Made by a program: the position numbers and the translations under genes. This document shows, piece by piece, positions 27,919-42,140 of a stretch of 64,000 nucleotides of DNA. The stretch comes from Paucibacter sp. Y2R2-4 (GTDB lineage: Bacteria; Pseudomonadota; Gammaproteobacteria; Burkholderiales; Burkholderiaceae_C). The notes under the pieces are model-generated. The model saw only the letters and a list, made by a program, of their open reading frames with translations, searched no databases and was not told the DNA's origin. The stretch is from positions 62,001 through 126,000 of the forward strand of contig NZ_JAJIRO010000001.1 of NCBI RefSeq assembly GCF_025717535.1, written 5' to 3'. Each line of letters begins with the position of its first letter. Position 1 is the stretch's first letter.

Positions 27919-29235
27919 TTGCTTACCAGTCTGTTGTTGATTGCCGCCTTGATCGCCAGCAGTGCTTTCTTCTCGATTGCCGAGATTTCGCTGGCCGGTT
28001 CGCGTCGTCTGAAGCTGCGACAGCTGGCCGATGAGGGCGACTCGCGCGCCGAGCGCGTCTTGCGAGTGCAAGAGCAGCCCGGCCATTACTTCACCGTGGT
28101 GCAGATCGGCGTCAATACCGTGGCTATCTTGGGCGGTATCGTCGGTGAAGGCGCTTTGACGCCGCACTACCAAGCCGCCTTGCAATTGCTGATGGCGCCG
28201 GAGCAGGCCGAGACCTTGGCCTTCGCCTTGTCCTTTGCCAGCATTACTGCCTTGTTCATCGTGTTGGCCGACTTGGTGCCCAAGCGTTTGTCCATGAGCG
28301 AGCCTGAGCGCATGGCCATGGCGGTCATCGGACCCATGCTGGGTCTGGTCACCTTGCTCAAGCCCTTGACCTGGGCTTTCAGCTCCCTGACCGATGTCTT
28401 GATTCGCTTGATGGGTCGCCCAGTGGCGCGCGACAACAGCATCACCCATCTTGACATCTTGGCCCTGGCCGAAGCCGGCAACGAGGCCGGTGTGGTGGCC
28501 GATGCCGAGCAGCAGATGATTGAGAACGTGTTCGAGCTGGACACGCGGCGGGTGGAGAGCGCGATGACCACGCGCGAGCGCATCGCTTACTTCTCGCTCA
28601 CCGATGATGACGCCATCATCCGCACCCGCATTGCCGAGCAGCCGTTTTCGACCTATTTGGTCTGCGAAGGCGAAATCGATCAAGTGGTTGGTTATGTCGA
28701 CGCCACCGCACTGTTTCAGCGCGTCTTGCGTGGCGAGCCCATCGAGCTGAGCGCCGAGGGCTTGGTCAAGAAAGTGCTGATCGTTCCGGACCGTTTGACG
28801 CTGTCCGAAGTGCTGTCGCAGTTCCGTGAAAAGCTGGAAGACTTTGCCGTCATCGTCAATGAGTACAGCCTGGTGGTCGGCATCATCACCCTGAACGATG
28901 TGATGAGCACGGTGATGGGCAATCTGGTGGCGTCCTATGACGAAGAGCAGCAAATCGTGCGCCGCGAGGACGGCTCCTTCCTGGCCGACGGCATCACGCC
29001 GATTCCTGATGTGCAGCGCGCCTTGGAGTTTGAAACCTGGCCGCATGCCGGCCAGTACGACACTTTGGCCGGCTTCTTGATGGTGATGCTGCGCCGCATT
29101 CCCAAACGCACCGATCAGGTGGTCTGGGAGGGTTGGCGCTTTGAGGTGGTGGATGTGGACAGCCACCGTGTTGACCAGGTGATGATTGCGCGGGTGGCTG
29201 CAGCCACGCCGGCTGAGCCCAAAGACGGGAGCTGA
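27919..29235 (+). CDS. CorC/HlyC family membrane protein with DUF21 and CBS domains
   Basis: A 438-residue protein with a DUF21 membrane domain (about residues 1-190), a CBS pair (about 210-340) and a C-terminal CorC_HlyC domain (about 355-425, REDGSFLADGITPIPDVQRAL to WEGWRFEVVDVD). Relatives are linked to magnesium/cobalt efflux or haemolysis. The open frame extends upstream into zipA, but TTG 27919 is the best start: AGGAG (27907-27911) lies seven bases before it and the protein then begins directly with its first membrane helix. Confidence 0.88.
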   Translation: MLTSLLLIAALIASSAFFSIAEISLAGSRRLKLRQLADEGDSRAERVLRVQEQPGHYFTVVQIGVNTVAILGGIVGEGALTPHYQAALQLLMAPEQAETLAFALSFASITALFIVLADLVPKRLSMSEPERMAMAVIGPMLGLVTLLKPLTWAFSSLTDVLIRLMGRPVARDNSITHLDILALAEAGNEAGVVADAEQQMIENVFELDTRRVESAMTTRERIAYFSLTDDDAIIRTRIAEQPFSTYLVCEGEIDQVVGYVDATALFQRVLRGEPIELSAEGLVKKVLIVPDRLTLSEVLSQFREKLEDFAVIVNEYSLVVGIITLNDVMSTVMGNLVASYDEEQQIVRREDGSFLADGITPIPDVQRALEFETWPHAGQYDTLAGFLMVMLRRIPKRTDQVVWEGWRFEVVDVDSHRVDQVMIARVAAATPAEPKDGS

Positions 29236-29270
29236 ACTGGCATGAAGCCGCCTGATGCGGCGGCGCTCAT

Positions 29271-30047
29271 TCAGACAAACATGCCGCCCGAGGCTTCGAT
29301 GCGCTGTGCATTGATCCAGCCGCTACCGGGGCCCAGCAAGGCGGCAATGGCGCCGCCGATGTCTTCCGGCTGGCCGACTCGGCCGAGTGCGGTTTGCGCG
29401 GCGATGAATCCATTCACCTGCGCGTTGTCGCGTACCGTTCCGCCGCCGAAGTCGGTGGCAATGGCGCCCGGTGCGAGCGTGTTGACGGCAATGCCTCTTG
29501 GCCCCAATTCCTTGGCCATATAGCGGCTCAGCACTTCAACCGCCCCTTTCATTGCGGCATAAGCGGCGTAGCCGGGCAGGGCGAAGCGGGTCAAGCCGCT
29601 GGAGATGTTGACGATGCGGCCGCCGTCGTTCATCAGCGGCAAGAGCTTTTGCGTCAGAAAGAACACGCCTTTCAGATGCACTTGAAATAGGGCGTCGAAC
29701 TGTGCTTCGCTGGTTTCCATCAGGCTTTGGTGCACACCTTCGCCGGCGTTGTTAACCAAGTGGTCAAAGCGTTCGCGCTGCCAGGTGTCGGCCAGGGTTT
29801 GTCGCACCGAAGCGGCAAAGGCTTCGAAATCGGCGCTGCGCCCCACGTCGAGCGGCAGAGCCACGGCCCGGCGGCCGAGCGCCTGGATTTCAGCCACGGT
29901 GGCTTCGGCGGCCGCGCGCTGGCTGCGGTAGCTGAGGATGATGTCGCTGCCCTGCGCGGCCAGACGAAGTGCGGTGCTCTTTCCGAGGCCGCGGCTGCCG
30001 CCGGTGATGAGGGCGATGGGCGAGATTGGGTGCGTGTTGTTTGTCAT
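29271..30047 (-). CDS. SDR family oxidoreductase
   Basis: A 258-residue short-chain dehydrogenase. The NAD(P)-binding ALITGGSRGLGKSTALRL motif, the DHLVNNAGEG motif, the catalytic Ser (NISSG) and the YxxxK-type pair in YAAYAAMKGAVEVLS (Tyr and Lys) are present. The basic residues after the first strand (SYRSQRA) favour NADP(H). Substrate is unknown. It is divergent from a LysR-type gene across an intergenic region containing a perfect palindrome, a typical regulator/target pair. Confidence 0.93.
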   Translation of the reverse strand: MTNNTHPISPIALITGGSRGLGKSTALRLAAQGSDIILSYRSQRAAAEATVAEIQALGRRAVALPLDVGRSADFEAFAASVRQTLADTWQRERFDHLVNNAGEGVHQSLMETSEAQFDALFQVHLKGVFFLTQKLLPLMNDGGRIVNISSGLTRFALPGYAAYAAMKGAVEVLSRYMAKELGPRGIAVNTLAPGAIATDFGGGTVRDNAQVNGFIAAQTALGRVGQPEDIGGAIAALLGPGSGWINAQRIEASGGMFV

Positions 30048-30112
30048 TGGCTTGGGCTCCGCTTGAGTTGCAGTGTTGGGGTGGCTGAACTTTATTGATT
30101 GCCTGAGTCAAC

Positions 30113-30136
30113 ATAAATCAGCAAAATCTGATTTAT
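30113..30136. promoter_or_regulatory. palindromic operator between SDR and LysR genes
   Basis: ATAAATCAG (30113-30121) and CTGATTTAT (30128-30136) form a perfect 9-bp inverted repeat with a 6-base centre CAAAAT, containing a T-N11-A-type LysR site. It is 21 bases from the LysR start and 65 bases from the SDR start. Confidence 0.7.
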
Positions 30137-30157
30137 CTGTTTAGCAATTTCGTGCCA

Positions 30158-35396
<5,239 letters not shown>

Positions 35397-35500
35397 GCGC
35401 ATCACTCCTTCGCGGCCGCCGCAGTTCGTCGAACCGTCAGCTTGACTGTATGCGAAGAACGGGGCCTTCAGTGGAGACTGAAACCTCCAGAAGTGTGCAG

Positions 35501-36853
35501 TCAGCCGACGTGCGCCTTGAATGCCCCAAGCGCTAGGATTTGCTCCGCCATTCGGGCGGCGGCGCCGCGATGCTGGGCCGCAAAGGCCAGCGATCGTTCG
35601 CGCATGAGGGCTTGTTCTGCCTTGTTCTGGCACAAGCTCAGCGCCATGGCCAGCCCAGTGGTCATATCGGGCGCGCGCTGCGCTGCTGCGCTTTCGATGG
35701 CCAGCGCCGAAGCCTCAGCAAAATTGAAGGTGTGCGGGCCCATGATGACCGGGCAGCCGCAGGCCGCCGCTTCGATCAGGTTTTGCCCGCCCAGTGGCGC
35801 AAAGCTGCCTCCCAGCAAGGCCACATCGCTGAATGCGTAATACAGGGCCATCTCGCGCATCGAGTCGCCCAAGCAGGCGTCGGCGCTGCAGTCTTTCGCA
35901 CTGGGTCCCTGGTCGTCCCATTGGCTGCGGCGGGACAGACGAAGTCCGGCCGCTTCAATCAGCCCAGCTACTTCATCAAAGCGCTGCGGATGACGCGGCA
36001 CGATCAGCAGCAAGGGTTTGAGGGAGCCGCTTTCGGCTGCACCAGGCCCCGAAGGCTTCTCCCAAGCTTGCTGCCAAGCCTGCAAAAGCATCGCTTCCTC
36101 GCCCTCGCGGGTGACCGCTGCCAGCAAGACCGGCCGCTGCAGCTGCTCGCGCCACTTCCGGCCTTGGGCCAAGAGCGCCTCATCCATCTGCATGTCAAAC
36201 TTCAAATTCCCCTGCACCTGCACGCTAGCAGCACCACTGGCGCTCAAGCGTTCGGCATCGGCCTGGGTTTGCGCCAAGGCCAGGGTAAGTCGTCGGCCAG
36301 CGGGTTGCAACAGCGCTTTGAAACGTTCGCCACGCCGCTGGCTTCGCTCCGACAGCCGCGCATTGGCCAGCACCATGGGCAGCTGGGCCTGCGCGGCTTC
36401 GAATTGCAGCGTGGGCCAGATTTCGGTCTCCATCAGCACGCCGAGGGCTGGCTGCCAATGCTGCAGAAAACGCCGCACCGCGCCCGGCGTGTCATAGGGC
36501 AGCCAGGTTTGAGCGTCGTCTTTTTGCAAGAGGGCCTGACCGGCTTCCCAGCCGGTGGCGGTGCTGTGGGTGAGCAGCAGGCGCAGCGTTGGCTGGCGTT
36601 CGCGCAAGGCACTGATCAAGGCTGCGGCCGCGCGGGTTTCACCCAGCGAGACCGCATGCACCCAGAGCCAGCCCTGGGCCGCCGCGGCCTGCTGATAAAA
36701 GCCTAAACGTTCGCCTAGGCGCTGCCGGTACTGCGGCTCCACCGAGCCGCGCCGCCACAGGCGCAGCAGGTAGAAGGGCGTCAGCAGGCGCAGCAGCCCC
36801 GCATAGGCCCAACGACTGAGCCTTTCAGCGAAGGTCTCGGCAACGGGGCTCAA
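35501..36853 (-). CDS. waaA: 3-deoxy-D-manno-octulosonic acid (Kdo) transferase
   Basis: A 450-residue GT30 glycosyltransferase that attaches Kdo to lipid A precursor at the inner membrane. [13 protein letters not shown] contains the catalytic Glu; [20 protein letters not shown] and NARLSERS are family motifs; [20 protein letters not shown] and MGPHTFNF mark the donor site. An N-terminal hydrophobic segment anchors it. A short Cys-containing insertion precedes [14 protein letters not shown]. It overlaps the upstream phosphomutase gene by four bases, linking LPS core and sugar-phosphate supply. Confidence 0.95.
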   Translation of the reverse strand: MSPVAETFAERLSRWAYAGLLRLLTPFYLLRLWRRGSVEPQYRQRLGERLGFYQQAAAAQGWLWVHAVSLGETRAAAALISALRERQPTLRLLLTHSTATGWEAGQALLQKDDAQTWLPYDTPGAVRRFLQHWQPALGVLMETEIWPTLQFEAAQAQLPMVLANARLSERSQRRGERFKALLQPAGRRLTLALAQTQADAERLSASGAASVQVQGNLKFDMQMDEALLAQGRKWREQLQRPVLLAAVTREGEEAMLLQAWQQAWEKPSGPGAAESGSLKPLLLIVPRHPQRFDEVAGLIEAAGLRLSRRSQWDDQGPSAKDCSADACLGDSMREMALYYAFSDVALLGGSFAPLGGQNLIEAAACGCPVIMGPHTFNFAEASALAIESAAAQRAPDMTTGLAMALSLCQNKAEQALMRERSLAFAAQHRGAAARMAEQILALGAFKAHVG

Positions 36854-38238
36854 TGCCCAGCAGCGAAGGTGGCGTCGGGCTTGACGCGCTTGAGTTGCGC
36901 CAGCACATCGTGCTGAATGCGTTCCAGTGCTTCAGGCGTGTGGCCTTCAAAGCGCAGCACCAGCACCGGCGTGGTGTTGGAGGCACGCACCAGGCCAAAG
37001 CCGTCCTCGTACTCGACGCGCAGTCCGTCGATGGTGACGATTTCCTTGGAGCCCGGGAACTCGGCCACTTCCAGTAGCTTCTTCACCACCTCATGGTGCT
37101 CGCCCTCGGCGCAAGGCACATTGATTTCGGGGGTGTTGAAGCTGGTGGGCAGGGCGTTCAGCACGGCGCTCGGGTCGCTGGAGCGCGACAAGATTTCAAG
37201 CAGACGGGCGGCGGTGTACATCGCATCGTCAAAGCCGTACCAACGCTCAGAGAAGAAGATGTGGCCCGACAACTCGCCAGCCAGTGGTGCGCCGGTTTCC
37301 TTCAGCTTGGCCTTGGCCAGCGAATGGCCGGTCATCCACATCAGCGGCTTGCCGCCATGCTCACGAATCCACGGGGCCAGGCGCTGGGTGCACTTGACGT
37401 CGAAGATGATCTCGGCGCCGGGCTTGCGCTTCAAGATATCGGCGGCGAAGAGCATGATCTGGCGGTCCGGCATGATCATGGTGCCGTCTTTGGTGACCAC
37501 GCCCAGGCGGTCGCCGTCGCCGTCAAAAGCCAGGCCCAGTTCAGCGTCGCAAGCGTGCACGATGCGCTTCAGGTCTTCCAGGTTCTCGGGGCGCGATGGA
37601 TCGGGGTGGTGGTTGGGGAAGTCGCCGTCCACCTTGGAATAGATATCGATCACTTCGCAACCCAAGGCGCGCAAGATGGCCGGGGCGCTGGCGCCGGGGA
37701 TGCCGTTGCCGGAGTCCACCACGATCTTCATCGGACGCTTCAGCTTGGCATCCTTGACGATGCGGTGGGCGTACTCGGGCACGATGTCCATGGTGGCCGT
37801 GCGACCCTGGCCTGTTTTGTAGTCTTCGGCTTCGATGCGGCGGCGCAGGCCTTGGATCTGCTCGCCGTACACGGCAGCACCCTTCAAGACCATCTTGAAG
37901 CCGTTGTAGTCCTTGGGGTTGTGGCTGCCGGTCACCATGATGCCGCTGCGGCAGCCATGCTTGGCGCGGGTGGCGGCCACGTAGTACAGCATCGGGGTGG
38001 TGACGGCGCCCAGGTCCACCACATCCAGTCCGGTGGACTGCAGGCCGCGAATCAGCGCGGCGACCAGGCCAGGGCCGGACAAGCGGCCATCGCGGCCCAC
38101 GGCCACGGCTTTTTCGCCCAAGGCGCGAGCCTCGGTGCCGAAGGCGCGTCCCAGGTGCTCGGCCAGCTCTTCGTTCAGGGTCGTACCCACGACACCGCGG
38201 ATGTCATAGGCCTTGAAGATGGACGCGTGAACTTGCAT
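36850..38238 (-). CDS. phosphomannomutase/phosphoglucomutase
   Basis: A 462-residue alpha-D-phosphohexomutase interconverting hexose 1- and 6-phosphates for LPS and exopolysaccharide sugars. FKAYDIRGVVG opens the protein. The phosphoserine loop is MVTGSHNPKDYNG, metal is bound by FDGDGDRLGV, the sugar loop is GELSGHIFF, and the phosphate-binding loop lies near the C-terminus (VRASNTTPVLVLRFEG). It is of the AlgC/ManB type. ATG 38238 (GGGAAG upstream) is used; the frame is open another 41 codons. It is coupled to waaA. Confidence 0.94.
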   Translation of the reverse strand: MQVHASIFKAYDIRGVVGTTLNEELAEHLGRAFGTEARALGEKAVAVGRDGRLSGPGLVAALIRGLQSTGLDVVDLGAVTTPMLYYVAATRAKHGCRSGIMVTGSHNPKDYNGFKMVLKGAAVYGEQIQGLRRRIEAEDYKTGQGRTATMDIVPEYAHRIVKDAKLKRPMKIVVDSGNGIPGASAPAILRALGCEVIDIYSKVDGDFPNHHPDPSRPENLEDLKRIVHACDAELGLAFDGDGDRLGVVTKDGTMIMPDRQIMLFAADILKRKPGAEIIFDVKCTQRLAPWIREHGGKPLMWMTGHSLAKAKLKETGAPLAGELSGHIFFSERWYGFDDAMYTAARLLEILSRSSDPSAVLNALPTSFNTPEINVPCAEGEHHEVVKKLLEVAEFPGSKEIVTIDGLRVEYEDGFGLVRASNTTPVLVLRFEGHTPEALERIQHDVLAQLKRVKPDATFAAGH

Positions 38239-38452
38239 GTGGACTTCCCTTGGAATGATTGAATAGAAAACGCGATCTGCGAACAAATCAGTGGGCGGAT
38301 TGTAGGCAAGGGATTTGACTGTTCCTTGTCGGTAGCGCCCGTCGCGCGGCGGGCTTGCCATTCAAAAGAGCGGCTTGCCATTCATCTTGCCCTTTGTCGA
38401 TTCGTCGCAGGCGCCGGCAGGAGCGCTGAGTAGCTTGCCTACACTGCGACGC

Positions 38453-39619
38453 ATGAACACCCCCATCCACTCCTTCAAAAGCGGCCTGCGGCAAGCGTGG
38501 CAGTCGTTCACCGTGCTGACCAAGCATCGAAGCGAACCGACTTGGGCGCGCTTGCTGATCAGTACCGGCATCGGGCTTGGCTTTACTCTCTTGTTCACCC
38601 TGGTGCCCGGCCTGATCCTGGGGCGCTTGTTGGATGGGCCATGGCTGCGCCAGACCATGGGTGCCAATTTGATTCTGTGCCTGTGTATTTCGTACACCAT
38701 CCATGCCATGTTTCGTACGGCCGAGCTGTTGATCTCAGAAGGCCAGATTGAGCGCTTGCAAGTGGGCGGACGGGGGAACTGGCGCGCCGGCGTGTTCTCG
38801 GCCTCGATTGGCATTGGCGGCACGATCTTGGGCGGTGTGGTCGGCATGCTTCTCTTGGGGCATCTGTACCGAATTGATGCCTTGGGCAGCTTCTTGAGTC
38901 AGCCGACCAATTTGCGCATGTCGGGCTTTCTCACGGTCTTGATCACCGCCGCCAATATCTTCTGGTGGAAGATGCGCATCAAGCAGCAGGCGCTGCAACT
39001 GGCGGCCACCGAGGCTCAGCTGCGCTTGCTGCAGGGTCAGATTGAGCCGCACTTTTTGTTCAACACCTTGGCCAATGTGCAGAGCCTGATCGACTATGAC
39101 ACCGGTCGCGCCAAACAGATGTTGGAGGCCTTCACCGACTATCTGCGCGCCTCTTTGGGCCAGCTGCGCGACGGCAACAGCACCTTGGGCGCCGAACTGG
39201 ACATGGCGCAAAGCTATTTGCAGCTGCTGCAGATCCGCATGAATGACCGCTTGAGCTTTCAGATCGAGGCCAGCGCCGAGGCGCGTGCGGCCCTGCTGCC
39301 CCCGCTGCTTTTGCAGCCCTTGATTGAGAACGCCATTCACCATGGTTTGGAGCCCAAGGTGGAGGGCGGCCGGGTCTTGATTCGCGCCCAGGTCCATCAA
39401 GGCCGCTTGGAAGTGCAGGTTGACGATGACGGCTTGGGCCTGGACGCACCGCGTCGTCCGGGCCGCAAAGCGGGAGCGGGCCTGGCCCTGGGGAATATCC
39501 GGGCGCGCCTGCAAAGTCTGTACCCGCACAATGCCAGCCTGCAGCTAACGCAACAAAGCGTCGGCACCTTGGCGTCCCTGAACCTGCCCTATACCCGCGG
39601 CACTTCCGCAGCTCACTGA
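38453..39619 (+). CDS. LytS/YehU-type sensor histidine kinase
   Basis: A 388-residue kinase with about four membrane helices (roughly 33-57, 68-88, 113-137, 157-172). The His_kinase domain has its phosphoacceptor His200 in QIEPHFLFNTLANVQ, and an HATPase_c domain has the N-box PLIENAIHHGLEPK and the G-box GLALGNIRARL. No large periplasmic sensor is present, so the signal is probably sensed within the membrane. ATG 38453 is chosen over an in-frame start 26 codons upstream. Its LytTR partner begins five bases after the stop. Confidence 0.93.
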   Translation: MNTPIHSFKSGLRQAWQSFTVLTKHRSEPTWARLLISTGIGLGFTLLFTLVPGLILGRLLDGPWLRQTMGANLILCLCISYTIHAMFRTAELLISEGQIERLQVGGRGNWRAGVFSASIGIGGTILGGVVGMLLLGHLYRIDALGSFLSQPTNLRMSGFLTVLITAANIFWWKMRIKQQALQLAATEAQLRLLQGQIEPHFLFNTLANVQSLIDYDTGRAKQMLEAFTDYLRASLGQLRDGNSTLGAELDMAQSYLQLLQIRMNDRLSFQIEASAEARAALLPPLLLQPLIENAIHHGLEPKVEGGRVLIRAQVHQGRLEVQVDDDGLGLDAPRRPGRKAGAGLALGNIRARLQSLYPHNASLQLTQQSVGTLASLNLPYTRGTSAAH

Positions 39620-39624
39620 CCATC

Positions 39625-40380
39625 ATGACCCGTGCCCTGATTGCCGACGACGAGCCCCATCTGGCCCAGTACCTGAAGCAGCAACTGAGCCAGCTCTGGC
39701 CAGAGCTGGAGATCGTGGCCGTCGCCAAGAACGGCGTGGAGGCGGCCGAGCAGATCGCCGCCTTGCAGCCTGACTTGGCTTTCTTGGATATTCAAATGCC
39801 GGGCTTGACGGGCTTGGAGGTGGCGCAAGGCATTGAGGGCAAGACCCGCGTGGTTTTTGTCACCGCCTATGACGACTATGCCGTCGAAGCCTTTGAGGCA
39901 GCGGCGCTGGACTATCTGCTCAAACCGCTGAAGACCGAGCGCTTGGCGCGCTGTCTGGAGCGCCTGCGCGCCGTACAGCAGGCCGATCGGCAAGACCAGG
40001 GCCTCGCCGAAGTCTTGCAGCGATTGATCCCTCGTAGCACTGAAGCAAGCCCGCCCAGGCTGCGTTTCATCCGCGCCGCCAGCGGTGACTTGATGCATCA
40101 GGTGCCCGTCGAAGAAGTCTTGTTCTTCCATGCCGATGACAAGTACACCGTGGTGAAAACGGCCACTGCCGAGCATCTGATCCGAACCCCCATCGTGGAC
40201 TTGGCTTCGCAGTTGGACCCGGAACAGTTCTGGCAAGTGCACCGATCTACTTTGATCAATCTCGCGCATTTGGCCGGCACCCGGCGCGACGAGCAAAGCC
40301 GCTTGTTCTTGCGCATCAAAGGCCATGCCCAGGAGTTGCCGGTGAGCCGCGCCTATGTGCATCTTTTCAAGGCGATGTAG
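39625..40380 (+). CDS. LytTR-family response regulator
   Basis: A 251-residue regulator. The receiver domain has the acidic pair DD (residues 8-9), phosphoacceptor Asp55 in FLDIQMPGLTG, and the conserved Lys in LLKPLK. A C-terminal LytTR DNA-binding domain (about 150-248) includes VEEVLFFHADDKYTVVKT, FWQVHRSTLINLAHL and LPVSRAYVHLFK. It pairs with the kinase immediately upstream. The solute-binding-protein gene 70 bases downstream is a candidate target or sensor partner. Confidence 0.95.
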   Translation: MTRALIADDEPHLAQYLKQQLSQLWPELEIVAVAKNGVEAAEQIAALQPDLAFLDIQMPGLTGLEVAQGIEGKTRVVFVTAYDDYAVEAFEAAALDYLLKPLKTERLARCLERLRAVQQADRQDQGLAEVLQRLIPRSTEASPPRLRFIRAASGDLMHQVPVEEVLFFHADDKYTVVKTATAEHLIRTPIVDLASQLDPEQFWQVHRSTLINLAHLAGTRRDEQSRLFLRIKGHAQELPVSRAYVHLFKAM

Positions 40381-40450
40381 GCTGGAGATGGGGGCGGCGG
40401 TGTAGAGTTGGCGCCAGAACAGGGAGGCTGACCTAGAACTCACGCAGCCG

Positions 40451-41353
40451 ATGTTCACAGCCATCTCGCGTTTCAATGGGCGTATTGCATTCGCCCCCCA
40501 ATCCACTTTCCAAGGGGCGCGTCGCGCCGTCTTTCGATCCGGCCCGCAGGCTTGGGTCGCTGCCTTGAGTCTGGCGCTTTGGATACAAGCATTGCCCGTA
40601 GCCGCCCAATCGACTACCCAGTCGACTACCCAGTCGGCTGCTCAATCGGCAACCTCTGAGGCGAGCAAGAACAGCGCTTTGGAATGGGTCGCAGGGGAGT
40701 TGCCGCCCTTTGCCTGGCTGGGTCGGCAGGGGCCGCAAGGCTTGGCCTATGAGTTGGCGGCCCAGATGCGCAGCAAGTTAAACCGCAGCGGAGAGACCAC
40801 GTTCTACCCCTGGGCGCGTGCGGTTCGGATGGCTCAAACGGGCCCGTCTTTTGGTGTGTTTCCGCTGGCGCGTACACCTGATCGCGAGTTGCATTTCAAT
40901 TGGTTGATCCCGCTGACCACGGTGCACTACAGCTTCTTCAGTCTCGCGACCGATAGCTTTGATCACTTCGACACCGAAGCCTTGAAGGCCAGGCGCATCG
41001 GTGTCTTGCGAGGCTCGCCCATCATCAAGAATTTGCAGGCCGAGCGTTTCAGCAAGATCGTTGAGGCCAAGGACTACAAGGACTTGCTGCGCCTGCTGGA
41101 GCGCCAGCATATCGACGCCATCTACGCGGGCGAACCGATGTTGCGCGCTGCGATCGAGGAGTTCGGTTTCAAGTCGGCCACCTTCAGACGTGGTTTGAGC
41201 CTGAAGTCGGCCGAGCTCTATATGGCCACCTCAATCGCTGTCGACAAGCCTGAGGCCGAGCTCTGGCTGCAAGCCTATCGAGAGCTGGAACTGGATGGCA
41301 CTGTGGCCAGGCTGCAGAAAAAGTACCTCAGCACCGGGGTGCGCGAACGTTGA
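40451..41353 (+). CDS. periplasmic solute-binding protein (SBP family 3-like)
   Basis: A 300-residue exported protein with a long N-terminal leader; the signal peptide's hydrophobic part is WVAALSLALWIQALPVAAQS (about 35-54). A Thr/Gln/Ser-rich repeat (TTQS/AAQS) encoded by 12-base units follows. The mature domain resembles amino-acid-type binding proteins: LPPFAWLGRQGPQGLAYEL, RIGVLRGSPI and DAIYAGEPMLRAAIEE. No transporter permease or ATPase is adjacent, so it may be an orphan binding protein or ligand sensor. It follows the LytTR regulator. Confidence 0.8.
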   Translation: MFTAISRFNGRIAFAPQSTFQGARRAVFRSGPQAWVAALSLALWIQALPVAAQSTTQSTTQSAAQSATSEASKNSALEWVAGELPPFAWLGRQGPQGLAYELAAQMRSKLNRSGETTFYPWARAVRMAQTGPSFGVFPLARTPDRELHFNWLIPLTTVHYSFFSLATDSFDHFDTEALKARRIGVLRGSPIIKNLQAERFSKIVEAKDYKDLLRLLERQHIDAIYAGEPMLRAAIEEFGFKSATFRRGLSLKSAELYMATSIAVDKPEAELWLQAYRELELDGTVARLQKKYLSTGVRER

Positions 41354-41417
41354 TGTGGCTGCTTTCGGCAGGCGTATCGTCTTGAGGCCAAAGGCCCAAG
41401 TCCCGATAGCTAATGCT

Positions 41418-41864
41418 TTATTTCAGCTGCTGCCCGAGCGAATCCCAAACCTGGATCTGCACGGGGATGCCGGCAGCCACGCTTTGGGTCACGGTGCAAT
41501 AGGCTTCAAAACTACTCAAGACTCGGTCCAGCTGCGCCAACTCCGCGGCCGCTACGCCCAGCGTCAGCTTGGCGCTCAGGCCCAGCACGCGCATGCGGCC
41601 TTCGGCATTGCGGCCGACCTCCGCATCCACTTCGCAACGTAGGGGTTCCGGCGCTTGCTTGAACTTGCGCAGGGCGAACAGCAGCGAGTCACTCAAGCAG
41701 TTGCCGACAGCAGCCGCCAAAAGCTGCACGGGTGATGGGCCCAGGCCCGCGCCCAACGGTGGCGGTTCATCGCCCAGCAGGCTGGGAACATGGCCCCCAA
41801 ATTTGATTTGAAACTGGTAGTCCTGCTGCTGCGTTAATTCGACATGAACAAGGCCTTCAGACAT
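41418..41864 (-). CDS. OsmC family protein
   Basis: A 148-residue OsmC/Ohr-fold protein. The GPSPVQLLAAAVGNCLSDSL motif carries the first family cysteine (about 56), and a second cysteine lies at AYCTVTQSVAAG (about 122), where the peroxidatic pair is expected. It is not the Ohr subtype, which is at 12690-13115. GGAG precedes the start at 41864. It is the last gene of a four-gene minus-strand run adaptor-RND-DUF2892-OsmC. The function is probably thiol-dependent peroxide or persulfide handling (inference). Confidence 0.85.
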   Translation of the reverse strand: MSEGLVHVELTQQQDYQFQIKFGGHVPSLLGDEPPPLGAGLGPSPVQLLAAAVGNCLSDSLLFALRKFKQAPEPLRCEVDAEVGRNAEGRMRVLGLSAKLTLGVAAAELAQLDRVLSSFEAYCTVTQSVAAGIPVQIQVWDSLGQQLK

Positions 41865-41901
41865 GGTGGGGTTCTCCTTCAGTGATTCGGCAATTGTCGA
41901 T

Positions 41902-42111
41902 TCAAGCCTCGCGACGCAGGCCCAGCTTGGCGAGCAGGCTTTCCATCAGGCACCAGCGGCTGAAGCCGCTCTGCAGCAGATTGAGGCCGACAAAGGCGGT
42001 GAAGGCCAGCCACCAGCTGCTTTGGAAGATCGGGCTGCCCGGGATGCCGAGGGCCAGCGACAGCAGGATGAAGCTGCCCGCCACGATACGAACGATTTGC
42101 CATGTGCTCAT
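41902..42111 (-). CDS. DUF2892 small membrane protein
   Basis: A 69-residue protein with two hydrophobic helices, VRIVAGSFILLSLALG and WWLAFTAFVGLNLLQSGFS, ending in a basic tail. RWCLMESLLAKLGL, with one cysteine, matches the DUF2892 family, whose members are often encoded or fused with rhodanese domains (YgaP type). AGGAG lies six bases before ATG 42111. It sits between the RND gene and the OsmC gene, and a rhodanese is encoded divergently at the other end of the cluster. Confidence 0.85.
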   Translation of the reverse strand: MSTWQIVRIVAGSFILLSLALGIPGSPIFQSSWWLAFTAFVGLNLLQSGFSRWCLMESLLAKLGLRREA

Positions 42112-42140
42112 GGGTACTCCTGAGATGAAAATAGATGGGC

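Noticed and set aside
29240-29270. Terminator between the CorC-like and SDR genes
   Set aside because: GCCGC-CTGAT-GCGGC can pair, but the stem is short and there is no T-run on either side.
35397-35633. 79-codon upstream extension of the GGDEF-EAL gene
   Set aside because: Arg/Pro-rich and out of character; a good Shine-Dalgarno sits directly before ATG 35396.
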